A stretch of 60,162 nucleotides of DNA from Caballeronia cordobensis (GTDB lineage: Bacteria; Pseudomonadota; Gammaproteobacteria; Burkholderiales; Burkholderiaceae), in assembly GCF_001544575.2 (NCBI RefSeq), contig NZ_FCNY02000031.1:1-60162 (forward strand). The letters run 5' to 3'. Below are positions 32,851 to 41,073 of the stretch, piece by piece (positions within the stretch are counted from its first letter, which is position 1; the number at the start of each line of letters is the position of its first letter). Under the pieces are notes generated by a model that did no database searches, had not been told where the DNA came from, and saw only the letters and a program-made list of their open reading frames with translations. Made by a program: the position numbers and the translations under genes.

Positions 32851-33303
32851 TTACTGCGATGGCGCCGCGTTCCATGTCTGCGCGGTCGTTCGCCACTTGC
32901 CGTCCGTGCCTTTGGTGAGCACCTTGAGCACCACGCCCTTATAGGGCGTCTTCTTGCCGTCCTTCTCGGCAACGGCCGTCCAGTTCGCCGTCTGATAGAT
33001 CAGATTGCCGACGCGTTTCGCGCTGACGACATCGATCGTATGATCGCGAAAGCCCGCCTCGAACAAGCCCTTATAGAACTTCTCGACATCCGGGCGTCCC
33101 TGAATCGTCGTGCCATTCCCCGGCGATAACACCACTTTTTCGTCGTACAAGGCGCCGAGCGCCCGGGCATCTCCCTTGTTGAAAGCCGCATTCCAGGTGG
33201 TGTTCGCATCGTCGACTACCTTGTCGCCTTGCGCGAAGACCGGCGGTGACGCGACCAGCACAAACAACACACACGCACTCCATTGCCTCGAGATCTTGTT
33301 CAT
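32851..33303 (-). CDS. Exported SnoaL/NTF2-like (SgcJ/EcaC family) protein
   Basis: Secreted 150-residue protein with a Sec signal peptide (about 1-25, ending PPVFAQ) and a single cone-shaped NTF2-like domain (AFNKGDARALGALYDEKVVLSPGNGTTIQGR is the typical DUF4440/SgcJ start). No catalytic residues can be assigned. The ATG at 33303 is preferred over the GTG just before it, as GGAG is better spaced. It stands alone between uraD and the iac region, and its role is unknown. Confidence 0.8.
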   Translation of the reverse strand: MNKISRQWSACVLFVLVASPPVFAQGDKVVDDANTTWNAAFNKGDARALGALYDEKVVLSPGNGTTIQGRPDVEKFYKGLFEAGFRDHTIDVVSAKRVGNLIYQTANWTAVAEKDGKKTPYKGVVLKVLTKGTDGKWRTTAQTWNAAPSQ

Positions 33304-33443
33304 CACGACTCTCCAAGTGGCGAACGAGCAGACCCGGGCGATGCGCGCCGTTATTCACGCCTTCCTTTCAATCGCCTGTCTGCGCGTGGAGTATAGGAAG
33401 CGGTGTTCCTGTAATCAATTAACGCGGAACCGGCGATAAGAGA

Positions 33444-33980
33444 TCATTGCGCGGCGCACACGCGCGGCACGCGATGAAAGTTGCGATCGAAGTAAATCAG
33501 GCTATCGCCATCGTCGCGCACGCGGATCGCTGTCGTCTGGACGAACATCACCGAATGCGAGCCCACTTCCTTGGCTTCGACGATGGTGCCTTCCAGACTC
33601 GCCAATGCATCGCGCAACACCGGCACGCCGTTCGCGCCTTCGTCCCACACCGGCAAGGAGAAGCGTTCTTCCATCGACAGTTGAGTGAGCCCGGCGAAAT
33701 GCCGCGCGATCTGTTCCTGATGACCCGGCAGTACGTTCACGCACACATTGCGATTGCCCGCGAATGCCGCATGCATGGCGCTCGACCGGTTGATGCAGAC
33801 GAGCAGCGTGGGCGGCGAGTCCGTGACCGAGCACACCGCGCTCGCGGTAATGCCGCAGCGTCCGTGCGCGCCCGCTGTGGTGATGACGTTCACCGCGGCG
33901 CCGAGATGAGACATGGCCTGGCGAAACTGCTTGCGCACCTGTTCGATGTCGGTATAGTCGGGGCGGGGCATCGCGGACAT
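33444..33980 (-). CDS. iacG: Flavin reductase component of indole-3-acetate monooxygenase (IacG-like)
   Basis: Flavin reductase of the HpaC/RutF family, 178 residues, supplying reduced flavin to the monooxygenase IacA. Characteristic blocks are FRQAMSHLGAAVNVITTAG, GITASAVCSVTDSPPTLLVCINR and NVLPGHQEQIARHFAG. ATG 33980 follows AGGAGA. It is transcribed away from a FixJ-like regulator gene and is the left edge of the iac locus. The assignment to IAA degradation is from context: all other expected iac genes lie within 11 kb. Confidence 0.85.
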   Translation of the reverse strand: MSAMPRPDYTDIEQVRKQFRQAMSHLGAAVNVITTAGAHGRCGITASAVCSVTDSPPTLLVCINRSSAMHAAFAGNRNVCVNVLPGHQEQIARHFAGLTQLSMEERFSLPVWDEGANGVPVLRDALASLEGTIVEAKEVGSHSVMFVQTTAIRVRDDGDSLIYFDRNFHRVPRVCAAQ

Positions 33981-34108
33981 ATCGGCGTCTCCTGTTCGAT
34001 TCGTTTTCAAGTCTGTGTATATCAAGTTGTGAGTCAAGCGTACGCGCTCAACCGCACAAAACATATCGGCACGATCAGCCGACTTGCCCTGCGTCGTTAC
34101 CGAGCGCA

Positions 34109-34146
34109 CTAAAGCTTTTACCTATCCCATTCGATCCGGGTAAAAG
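34109..34146. promoter_or_regulatory. Inverted repeats in the iacG / response-regulator divergent promoter
   Basis: CTTTTACC at 34115-34122 pairs perfectly with GGTAAAAG at 34139-34146 (16-base spacer). Immediately before, CTAAAG at 34109-34114 forms a near-palindrome with the following CTTTTA. A related CTAAAG/CTTTAG palindrome lies in the iacA promoter region. These are candidate sites for the FixJ-like regulator in the gap 33981-34274. Confidence 0.5.
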
Positions 34147-34274
34147 AAGGGACTTTCGCGGCGAATTTCCTCTGGTTATCATTGACGCTCCATAAAAACG
34201 AGACCCCTGCGATGAGACAGCCGAATCTTCCGGCGCGCACGGTCCGAGACGCATGCATCGAACGAGCACTCGCA

Positions 34275-34907
34275 ATGAACTCTCCCGCTCCCGTGGTCTA
34301 TATCGTCGATGACGACAACGGCATGCGCACCTCGCTCGCATGGCTGCTCGATTCGGTCGGCGTGAAGTCGGAAGGATTCGCGAATGCCGCCGAATTTCTG
34401 CGTGCCTTCGACGTGAGCCGGCCCGCCTGCCTCGTACTCGATGTGCGCATGCCCGAAACCAGCGGCTTCGATGTGCAAGCCGAACTCAACCGTCGCGGCG
34501 CGACCTTGCCGATCATCTTCGTGAGCGGTCACGGCGACATACCCATGTCGGTGCGAGCGCTTCAGCATGGCGCGATCGACTTCGTCGAAAAGCCCTACAA
34601 CTCACAGCAAATGCTCGATCGCGTGCAGCGCGCGATGAAACTCGCCACGCAGCGTCACGCAAAAGATCAGCGGCAGCGCGAATTGCGCGAGCGCGTCGAA
34701 TCGTTGACCGCGCGCGAGAAGGATGTCTTGCGCGGCGTGATCGAAGGCAAGGCGAGCAAGCGCATCGCGGCCGATCTGTCGATCAGCGTGAAGACCGTCG
34801 ACGTGCACCGCGCGAGCATCAAGGACAAGCTCGGCGCGGCATCCATCGCCACGCTCGTGCGCGACGTGCTCGAAGTATGGAGCCCGCCCGACGACGGGCT
34901 CGCCTGA
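34275..34907 (+). CDS. FixJ/NarL-type response regulator of the iac locus
   Basis: Response regulator of 210 residues. The receiver domain (7-120) has D12/D13, phosphoacceptor D56 in LVLDVRMPETSG, the SGHGDIP block and lysine in FVEKPYN, the FixJ-type signature. A LuxR-type helix-turn-helix follows (about 145-205, LTAREKDVLRGVIEGKASKRIAADLSISVKTVDVHRA). The start is set at ATG 34275 where the receiver begins; an earlier ATG at 34212 is possible. Its partner kinase is probably the FixL-like gene at 39 kb on the other side of the iacA-E operon. A two-component system is reported to control iac genes in Paraburkholderia phytofirmans. Confidence 0.88.
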   Translation: MNSPAPVVYIVDDDNGMRTSLAWLLDSVGVKSEGFANAAEFLRAFDVSRPACLVLDVRMPETSGFDVQAELNRRGATLPIIFVSGHGDIPMSVRALQHGAIDFVEKPYNSQQMLDRVQRAMKLATQRHAKDQRQRELRERVESLTAREKDVLRGVIEGKASKRIAADLSISVKTVDVHRASIKDKLGAASIATLVRDVLEVWSPPDDGLA

Positions 34908-34914
34908 ACGCGCG

Positions 34915-35658
34915 CTAACGCATGTAAAGCCCGCCATTGACGTCCCAGCACGCGCCATTGGCGAAATACGCATCGGGCGACGCGAGCAGCACGGCGACAT
35001 CGGCGATGTAATCCGCCGAGCCCAGACGGCCGACGGGTATCCCCGCGATCACTTTGTCGAGCTTGTCGGCGGGCACGCTTTCGTGCACCACGGGCAGATC
35101 GAGCGGACCCGGCGAGATCGCATTGACGGTCACGCCGTACGCCGCGAGATCGCGCGCGAATACTTTGGTCAACGTGATCGCGCCGCCTTTCGCTGCCGCA
35201 TAATGCGCGCCGGTCGCGGAACCGCCGTTCTGGCCGGCGAGCGATGCGATATTCACGATGCGTCCCGCGCCGCGATCCGCGAAATAGCGGCCCAGGACCT
35301 GACAACCGAATAGCACGCTGCGCAGATTGACATCGATGACGTCATCGAATTGCTCGGCGGTGATTTCCATCACGGGTATGACCTTCGACGCGCCCGCATT
35401 GTTCACGAGCACATCGATGGCGCCCCAGCGTTCGAGCACCGCGTCGCGCGCGCGTTCGAAATCCGCTTTCGAGGTGACGTCGAGTTTGACTGCGCATGCG
35501 CTGCTTTGATCTTCGCTCAGCGCACGCGCGAGCGCTTGCGTGGCATCGGTTGCGATATCGGCGAGGGCGACCTTATAGCCCGCAGCATGAAAACGGCGCG
35601 CGACGACTGCGCCAAGGCCGCGCGCTGCGCCCGTGACGAGCACGATTCTGTTCGACAT
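34915..35658 (-). CDS. iacE: Short-chain dehydrogenase IacE
   Basis: Classical SDR of 247 residues with the cofactor motif TGAARGLG at 9-16, NNAG in the middle, catalytic serine in NIASLAG and YAAAK (Y-x-x-x-K). In iac systems IacE acts early, between the first oxidation product of indole-3-acetate and dioxindole-3-acetate. It is the last gene of the leftward operon iacA-iacB-iacI-iacH-iacE, 12 bases after iacH. It ends 7 bases from the convergent response regulator gene. The family call is firm and the step is from context. Confidence 0.85.
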   Translation of the reverse strand: MSNRIVLVTGAARGLGAVVARRFHAAGYKVALADIATDATQALARALSEDQSSACAVKLDVTSKADFERARDAVLERWGAIDVLVNNAGASKVIPVMEITAEQFDDVIDVNLRSVLFGCQVLGRYFADRGAGRIVNIASLAGQNGGSATGAHYAAAKGGAITLTKVFARDLAAYGVTVNAISPGPLDLPVVHESVPADKLDKVIAGIPVGRLGSADYIADVAVLLASPDAYFANGACWDVNGGLYMR

Positions 35659-35670
35659 GTTCGAGTTCCT

Positions 35671-36804
35671 TTATAGAGCGAGCGCAGCTTCGATATGGGC
35701 GGCCACCGCGCAGACTGTCTCGTCGTCGCCTTTACGGCCGACGATCTGCAAGCCTGCCTTGAGCGATGCGCCTTCGACCTGCACCGGCAGGCTCAACGCG
35801 GGATGACCGCTGAGATTGAACGGCCTGATCAACGACGACATGGCAATGACCGACGATCCCGCGCGCGCGGCTTGCAGCGTGATCGGAAACGCGGGCAGGG
35901 TAGGGAGCACGATGACATCGACCTCATCGAGCGCACGATCCACTGCCGCAGTGAAGATGCCTCTGACATGCTCCGCGCTGTCGAGATCGGCGGCCGTGGT
36001 GTTCGATGCCAGGCGCAGACGTGCAACCAGATCTGCGCCAAGCTTGCCCGTATCGACGAGATGACCGAACGCTCGCCATGTCTCCGCATTGATGACCGCG
36101 AGGCCCGCGTTGAATGCGTCGCCAATCGAATCGAGTGCGATGCCGCAGGACGCGAGTCCAGCACGGCGCACGGCCTTATCGATCGCTTGGCTGATGTCCG
36201 CATCCACATTCACGGCGGCGATACCCACGCGCATCTTCGATGCGTCTCGTTGCGCAATGCTCGCATCGAATGTCGGATCGATCGCTTGCATCGCGTCGAT
36301 CAGCACGCGCATTTCACGCGCGAACGGGCCAACGCAATCGAGCGTCGTGTTCAGCGGGGCGACGCCACGGCGCGACACGCGGCCGAACGTCGGCTTCAGT
36401 CCGATCACGCCGCAACATGCGGCGGGGCCGCGAACGGAACCGCCCGTATCGGTGCCGAGCGCGGCATCGACCAATGCAAGGCCCACGGCGGAGGCCGAAC
36501 CGCTCGACGAGCCGCCCGGAATGCGCGTGACGTCTTGCGGATTTTCGGGCGTGCCGGTGAAGTCGTTAATGCCGGTCATGCCGAACGCGAGCTCGTGCAT
36601 GTTGGCCTTGCCCTTGATGCGCCAGCCCGCATCGAGCAGGCGCTCGACGACTTCCGCATGCGCGGTCGCGGCGGGTGCATCCGCGAGTGCGCGGCTAGCG
36701 GCCGTCGTCGGATAACCTGCTATGTCGATACTGTCCTTGATCGCGATGCTCGGGCCTTGGGCGTCGCGCGCGTGCAGCTCGAACTCGCTGATGAATGCGC
36801 TCAT
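35671..36804 (-). CDS. iacH: Amidase IacH
   Basis: Amidase-signature hydrolase, 377 residues, with the Ser-Ser-Lys triad visible: lysine in SIAIKDSIDIAG, the PGGSSSGSASAV serines and GTDTGGSVRGPAACCG. In the iac pathway an amidase is thought to open or process a ring-derived amide between dioxindole-3-acetate and catechol. It is shorter than typical 450-500-residue amidases, mainly at the N-terminus. ATG 36804 follows GGAG and overlaps the iacI stop in ATGA, implying coupled translation. Longer upstream frame sequence belongs to iacI. Confidence 0.87.
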   Translation of the reverse strand: MSAFISEFELHARDAQGPSIAIKDSIDIAGYPTTAASRALADAPAATAHAEVVERLLDAGWRIKGKANMHELAFGMTGINDFTGTPENPQDVTRIPGGSSSGSASAVGLALVDAALGTDTGGSVRGPAACCGVIGLKPTFGRVSRRGVAPLNTTLDCVGPFAREMRVLIDAMQAIDPTFDASIAQRDASKMRVGIAAVNVDADISQAIDKAVRRAGLASCGIALDSIGDAFNAGLAVINAETWRAFGHLVDTGKLGADLVARLRLASNTTAADLDSAEHVRGIFTAAVDRALDEVDVIVLPTLPAFPITLQAARAGSSVIAMSSLIRPFNLSGHPALSLPVQVEGASLKAGLQIVGRKGDDETVCAVAAHIEAALAL

Positions 36805-37310
36805 GCCATCGTCTCCTTTCGCGGATTCACCTGCCATGGCGCGTCGAAAAGCCGCTCGGTACGAAAGTGCCGAATCAGCCACGCATGATCGGCGCCGCGT
36901 GAGAAATCGATTTCCAGCCGCGCGGCGATGAGTTCGGCATTCGCATCGACGTACTCCGACGCTTGCAGCATGATCCATCGGCCCTTGGCCGAATCGCCCA
37001 TGACCTCGATATGCTCGGACGTCAGAAAATGCACATTGGTCGCGAAATGCGGCGCGGGCGGCAGATAGCATTGGAGCATGTCGACGATCGCTGTGGGGCC
37101 TTGCAACCGCCCGAACTTGTGCGCATAGTGCGGGCCGATGCCCTCCCACACGGCATCATCGGTGAAGAGCGCGTCAAGCGTTTCGCCTTCGAGCGCGGCG
37201 CGGGGCACGTCGCATAACGCCATGTAACGTGCTGCGATCTTGCGCACTTCGTTCTGCGCTTCGAGCATCGCAAGACGCGTGAGCAAGGCATCGATCGTGG
37301 TTTGCGTCAT
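36801..37310 (-). CDS. iacI: SnoaL/NTF2-fold protein IacI
   Basis: Protein of about 169 residues with an NTF2-like fold related to small subunits of ring-hydroxylating dioxygenases (MLEAQNEVRKIAARYMALCDVPRAALEGETLDALFTDDAVWEGIG). IacI is required in the later part of IAA breakdown, but its exact reaction is not settled. ATG 37310 lies four bases after the iacB stop; ATG 37322, overlapping that stop, is an alternative. Its own stop overlaps the iacH start. It sits between iacB and iacH as in other iac operons. Confidence 0.82.
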   Translation of the reverse strand: MTQTTIDALLTRLAMLEAQNEVRKIAARYMALCDVPRAALEGETLDALFTDDAVWEGIGPHYAHKFGRLQGPTAIVDMLQCYLPPAPHFATNVHFLTSEHIEVMGDSAKGRWIMLQASEYVDANAELIAARLEIDFSRGADHAWLIRHFRTERLFDAPWQVNPRKETMA

Positions 37311-37314
37311 GGCG

Positions 37315-37689
37315 TCACGCATTGTTCACTGCGGGCGGCACGGTCAGCGCACGTCCGACACGCGCTTCGATTTTTCCATACCGCCACAAGTTATATTCGC
37401 CAACGGGTGTGGTGCGATAGAGATTGCATACGGCCACGGCCGTGTCGAAATCGGCGACGTCCGCCATGATGTAGAAGGTCCACGGCGCGCCATCGGACTG
37501 GCCCACGACCAGCCGGTCGTCATCCATCACGCCGAGCACGCGCACGTCGTTCATGGCTTCGATCGCCGCCAGCATCTTGCCGTAGGCCTGCCAGACTTCG
37601 CCGATCTGTTCGCGCGGCAAGTCGAAGAAGTTTTGCGTGACGCCGCAACAGAACAACACGCGCAGCGGAAGGTTTCGTTTTTCGTCCAT
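37315..37689 (-). CDS. iacB: IacB, small conserved IAA-degradation protein
   Basis: Small cytosolic protein of 124 residues with a dimeric alpha/beta-barrel (EthD-like) look: RVLFCCGVTQNFFDLPREQIGEVWQAYGKMLAAI, then VLGVMDDDRLVVGQSDGAPWTFYIMADV. This pattern matches IacB of indole-3-acetate clusters, whose catalytic role remains poorly defined. It lies 34 bases after iacA and 4 bases before iacI in the same operon. ATG 37689 is preceded by AAGGAG at a suitable distance. Confidence 0.82.
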   Translation of the reverse strand: MDEKRNLPLRVLFCCGVTQNFFDLPREQIGEVWQAYGKMLAAIEAMNDVRVLGVMDDDRLVVGQSDGAPWTFYIMADVADFDTAVAVCNLYRTTPVGEYNLWRYGKIEARVGRALTVPPAVNNA

Positions 37690-37723
37690 GTTTGATGCTC
37701 CTTTTGTTATGCGCCGATGATGA

Positions 37724-38899
37724 TCAGAGATAGCCGGGAATCGGCGGCACGCCCACGAACACCGCGCCTGCGCCGTCGTAGTTGCCCTCGCCGAGGAATG
37801 CGTGCTGCGTGACGACCATCGCGTCGCGCATCAGCCGTTGCAGCGGATGCGTGCGGTAGATCGCCATCGTTCCCCCCAGCCGATAGGCGCGATTCACCAC
37901 GTCCGCGCCTTCGCGCGCGATCTGCGTCGCTGAGAGCCGCAGCAGGCTGACCTGATCGGGCGTGACGTCATCGCCCGCCATGATCGATCGCCATACGTTG
38001 TCCGTCGCTTCATAGAAGAACGCGCGCGCCGAGCGCAATTGCGCTTCCGCTTTGGCGAGCTCGATGCGGTAATAAGCGCGATCCGCGAGCTGCGGCGCGC
38101 CCGTGGTGGTCTTGCGGCCACCCGCCATCTGATTCGCGACATCGAGCGCGGCGCGCGCGAGACCGAGGTTCACGACGGCGAGCACTTGCGCCGCATAGGC
38201 GATCGTCGGATAGCGATAGAGCGGTTCATCGACCGTCGATGCGCCGCCGCGCACGAAGGTCCAGTCTTCCGCGACGAACTCGTCCGTCACGCGTAGATCG
38301 TGACTGCCGGTGCCCTGCATGCCGACCACGTTCCAGTTCTCGACGATCTCAACTTGGTGCGGACGAAACACCGCGGTGCGCGGCTTGCCCGGAGCTTCGC
38401 CCGGCTTGCCCGTGCCGATACCGACGCCTAGCCAGTCCGCGCCCTTGCAGCCGCTCGCGAATTTCCACGTACCGTTCACGCGATAACCGCCTGGCGCGGC
38501 TTGCACGTTCTGCACCGGAAAAAGGCCACCCGCGAAGACCTGATCGGGACCGTCCGCATAGATCGCGGCTTGCGTCGCGAGCGGCAGCGCGGCGAGATAG
38601 AGATTCGCGGAGCCGAAACTCGCGACCCACGCGGCGGACCCGTCAGCCACGGCGATACGTTCGATCATTTCGAGGAATTCGCCCGGCGCGCGCGCATCGC
38701 CGCCGAAGCGCTCAGGGGTCGCCGCCCGATAGATGCCGACGCGCTTCAACTTCGCGATGACATCGCGTGGAATGTGCGAAAGGCGATCGAATTCGTCACG
38801 GCGCTGCGCGATTTCCGCAATCACGTCGTCGAGCGTGAGGACATCGGGTTGATTCGAGAAATCGTCGCGGATCGCGACAGCACTCGCGGAAGCTGACAT
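37724..38899 (-). CDS. iacA: Indole-3-acetate monooxygenase IacA (acyl-CoA dehydrogenase fold)
   Basis: Two-component (group D) flavin monooxygenase of 391 residues with the acyl-CoA dehydrogenase fold, as in HpaB/DszC relatives. Blocks ERFGGDARAPGEFLEMIERIAVADGSAAWVASFG and VVGMQGTGSHDLRVTDEFV are typical. IacA starts indole-3-acetate breakdown by oxidising the indole ring, using reduced flavin from IacG. It is first gene of the operon iacABIHE. ATG 38899 follows AAGGAGA. It is divergent from the FixL-like kinase, with a palindrome in between. Confidence 0.9.
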   Translation of the reverse strand: MSASASAVAIRDDFSNQPDVLTLDDVIAEIAQRRDEFDRLSHIPRDVIAKLKRVGIYRAATPERFGGDARAPGEFLEMIERIAVADGSAAWVASFGSANLYLAALPLATQAAIYADGPDQVFAGGLFPVQNVQAAPGGYRVNGTWKFASGCKGADWLGVGIGTGKPGEAPGKPRTAVFRPHQVEIVENWNVVGMQGTGSHDLRVTDEFVAEDWTFVRGGASTVDEPLYRYPTIAYAAQVLAVVNLGLARAALDVANQMAGGRKTTTGAPQLADRAYYRIELAKAEAQLRSARAFFYEATDNVWRSIMAGDDVTPDQVSLLRLSATQIAREGADVVNRAYRLGGTMAIYRTHPLQRLMRDAMVVTQHAFLGEGNYDGAGAVFVGVPPIPGYL

Positions 38900-39005
38900 G
38901 GGGCGTCTCCTTTTCGTTTGTTCACGTTGATGCCAGTCTAGAAACGCAAAAAGACCGGCACAATTGGGAAGGCGTGCGCGCGATTGGGTGAAGCATCCCG
39001 GTCTT

Positions 39006-39021
39006 CTAAAGAAATCTTTAG
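39006..39021. promoter_or_regulatory. Perfect palindrome in the iacA / kinase divergent promoter
   Basis: CTAAAG at 39006-39011 and CTTTAG at 39016-39021 flank AAAT. It lies about 107 bases before iacA and 64-79 bases before the kinase start. The CTAAAG half-site also occurs in the iacG/response-regulator region at 34109, so a shared regulator, probably the FixJ-like protein, is plausible. Confidence 0.5.
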
Positions 39022-39084
39022 GGGCGCGCGGCCCGCGCCGATGCTATGGTTATCGTTACCCGGTTTTCTTTGTCGCGCCTCGCT

Positions 39085-40551
39085 ATGGACTTTCCCGCCG
39101 AAGACGATTTCCGCCGTCTGCTCGACGCATTGACGCAGTGCGTGCTGCTGCACGACGCGCAAACGAAAGCGATCGTCTGGGCGAATCGCGCGGCATGCGT
39201 CGCGCTCGGGTTTTCGGTCGAGGAATTGCTGCCGCTGAAGGCGCACGACATGACGCGCGACGACATCCGTTATCGCCGCGAGATCGCAGTGAGCGCAATG
39301 GACCGCTCGGTCGCGGAAGGTCCGCAAAGCTATGAATGGTGCTATCGCTCGCGCGCGGGCGTGGACATGCTTTCCGAAGCGATCGCGACCTATGTGCCGC
39401 TTTCCGGCCGCGCGGTGGTGATGGTGCAGTTTCGCGACATCAGCGAGGAAGACGCGATGCGCCGCAAACTGCGCCGCTATGAAGCGCGCCTGCGCGAATA
39501 CATGCAGGATCTGGGCGAGGGTGTCGCCGTCATTACGCCGCGCGGCAAGGTGAGTTTCATCAGCGAATCGGGACGGCGCGTGCTCGGCGTCGCGAGCAAT
39601 GGGCCGCTCGGCGTCGCGCTGGACTATTGCACGAGAGAAGACCGCGACCGTCTGATCGCGCAGTTGCGCAGCGCGGATCGCCTGCATTCGACGCCCGCGC
39701 AACGTTATGCGATCACGCGCCGCGACGGGGCGAAGCGATGGCTTCGCATTACGTGCAGACGTATCGATATCGAAGAGGGGACGCTGGTGCACTTTCGCGA
39801 TGTCAGCGATGAAGTCGCGACCGAGGAAGCGCGCCGAAACGAAGCGCGCATGCTCGAATACGCCGGGCGCTACAACGCGATGGGTGAGATGGCGACGGCA
39901 ATCGCGCATGAGTTGAGCCAGCCTCTCGCCGCGGTGCGCAATTTCATCGAAGGCGCGATACAGCGGCTCGCTCAACCGGATGCCGTCGAAAGCGCGATAT
40001 GGGGCCTGCGCGCGGCGGATCGCCAGGCCGAGCACGCGGCGCACATCATCAAGAGCGTGCGCGAGTTCGTCGTCAAGCGCGAGCCTATCGAAGCGCACGC
40101 GGATCTGCGCGACGTGCTCGCGGACGTCGCGTACTTCATCCAGTTGCGTGCGCGCGACGAGGGCGTGACGGTCAGGATCGAGCAATGTGCGAAGCCCTTG
40201 CCGATACGTTGCGAGCGTGTGCTCATCGGTCAGGTCGTGCTCAATCTCGCGTTCAACGCAGTCGAAGCGTTGACGGGCGCGACACCATCGACGGGCATCG
40301 TCACGCTTGCGACCGCGATGAATGGAGAGATGGCCGAACTGCATGTGATCGACAATGGTCCCGGCGTGCCCGACGATGCGCTCGAACGCCTCTTCGACGG
40401 CTTCTCTTCGTCGAAGGCGGGCGGCAACGGCATCGGCTTGTCGCTGTGCAAGAACATCGTGTCGCGCCACGAAGGACGCATCTGGGCGCGGCGCGCGGCA
40501 GGCGGCGGCCTCGAATGCCGCTTCGCGCTGCCGCTGTCTCGTCCTGCATGA
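39085..40551 (+). CDS. FixL-like soluble PAS histidine kinase of the iac locus
   Basis: Soluble sensor kinase of about 488 residues with no membrane helices. Two PAS domains (about 8-125 and 135-245) precede the phosphorylated histidine at about 275 in AIAHELSQPLAAVRNF, followed by an HATPase domain with NLAFNAVEAL, DNGPGVP and GNGIGLSLCKNIV. This is the FixL/TodS-like class. The start is set at ATG 39085, next to the first PAS domain; ATG 39046 would add 13 residues. It is divergent from iacA. Its likely partner is the FixJ-like regulator at 34.3 kb. A PAS domain may bind indole-3-acetate or a metabolite directly, though this is inference. Confidence 0.87.
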   Translation: MDFPAEDDFRRLLDALTQCVLLHDAQTKAIVWANRAACVALGFSVEELLPLKAHDMTRDDIRYRREIAVSAMDRSVAEGPQSYEWCYRSRAGVDMLSEAIATYVPLSGRAVVMVQFRDISEEDAMRRKLRRYEARLREYMQDLGEGVAVITPRGKVSFISESGRRVLGVASNGPLGVALDYCTREDRDRLIAQLRSADRLHSTPAQRYAITRRDGAKRWLRITCRRIDIEEGTLVHFRDVSDEVATEEARRNEARMLEYAGRYNAMGEMATAIAHELSQPLAAVRNFIEGAIQRLAQPDAVESAIWGLRAADRQAEHAAHIIKSVREFVVKREPIEAHADLRDVLADVAYFIQLRARDEGVTVRIEQCAKPLPIRCERVLIGQVVLNLAFNAVEALTGATPSTGIVTLATAMNGEMAELHVIDNGPGVPDDALERLFDGFSSSKAGGNGIGLSLCKNIVSRHEGRIWARRAAGGGLECRFALPLSRPA

Positions 40552-40572
40552 AGGCTTATGCGTCACCAATGA

Positions 40573-41073
40573 TCAGAGCAGAAAGCCGATTGCGCTCAGT
40601 GCTTCGGTCGAATCGATCAGGCGAATCACCTTTTCGACGAGCTTCGGTTCGCCGCTCGTCATGCTGATCTTGTGCGTGAGATCGGCGGCAAAGATCGTCG
40701 CTACGCCGCGCTTGTAAGCGACGATCACCTGCGCGGATTTCACTTCGACACGATCGGCGCTATCGCTCGACAGCGTGAAGCGCGATACCGTGCGCACCGT
40801 GCGCGCCGCATCCGATGCCGAAGCCGAGTAGCCCGACATCATGCGCTGAACGCGCTTTTCGCGCATGTCGTGATCGTCGTAGGCATAGTTCAGGGTCGCG
40901 GCATAGTCCGTGGTTTCCGGATCGATCGGCACCACGTAGAAGCCCGACGGCTCCCACAAGTCGAGCCACGCGGCATAGTCGCGGCGATCCAGCAGTTCGG
41001 CTTCGCGCCAGATGAATTCGATCGCGCGCGCGAAGGTCTGTTGAGAGAAGAGTGCGTTGCGATCGTCCATCAT
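40573..41073 (-). CDS. iacD: Ring-hydroxylating dioxygenase small subunit IacD
   Basis: Beta subunit of a Rieske dioxygenase, 166 residues, NTF2-like fold with the family segments FIWREAELLDRRDYAAWLDLWEPSGFYVVP and YDDHDMREKRVQRMMSGYS. With IacC it would form the terminal oxygenase that yields catechol in the iac pathway. The ATG at 41073 overlaps the iacC stop (ATGA); a second ATG follows directly at 41070. It ends 21 bases from the convergent kinase gene. Confidence 0.9.
   Translation of the reverse strand: MMDDRNALFSQQTFARAIEFIWREAELLDRRDYAAWLDLWEPSGFYVVPIDPETTDYAATLNYAYDDHDMREKRVQRMMSGYSASASDAARTVRTVSRFTLSSDSADRVEVKSAQVIVAYKRGVATIFAADLTHKISMTSGEPKLVEKVIRLIDSTEALSAIGFLL

Noticed and set aside
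38938..40569. 543-codon minus-strand frame opposite the FixL-like kinase
   Set aside because: The + strand frame encodes complete PAS, HisKA and HATPase motifs; the minus frame is a high-GC codon shadow.
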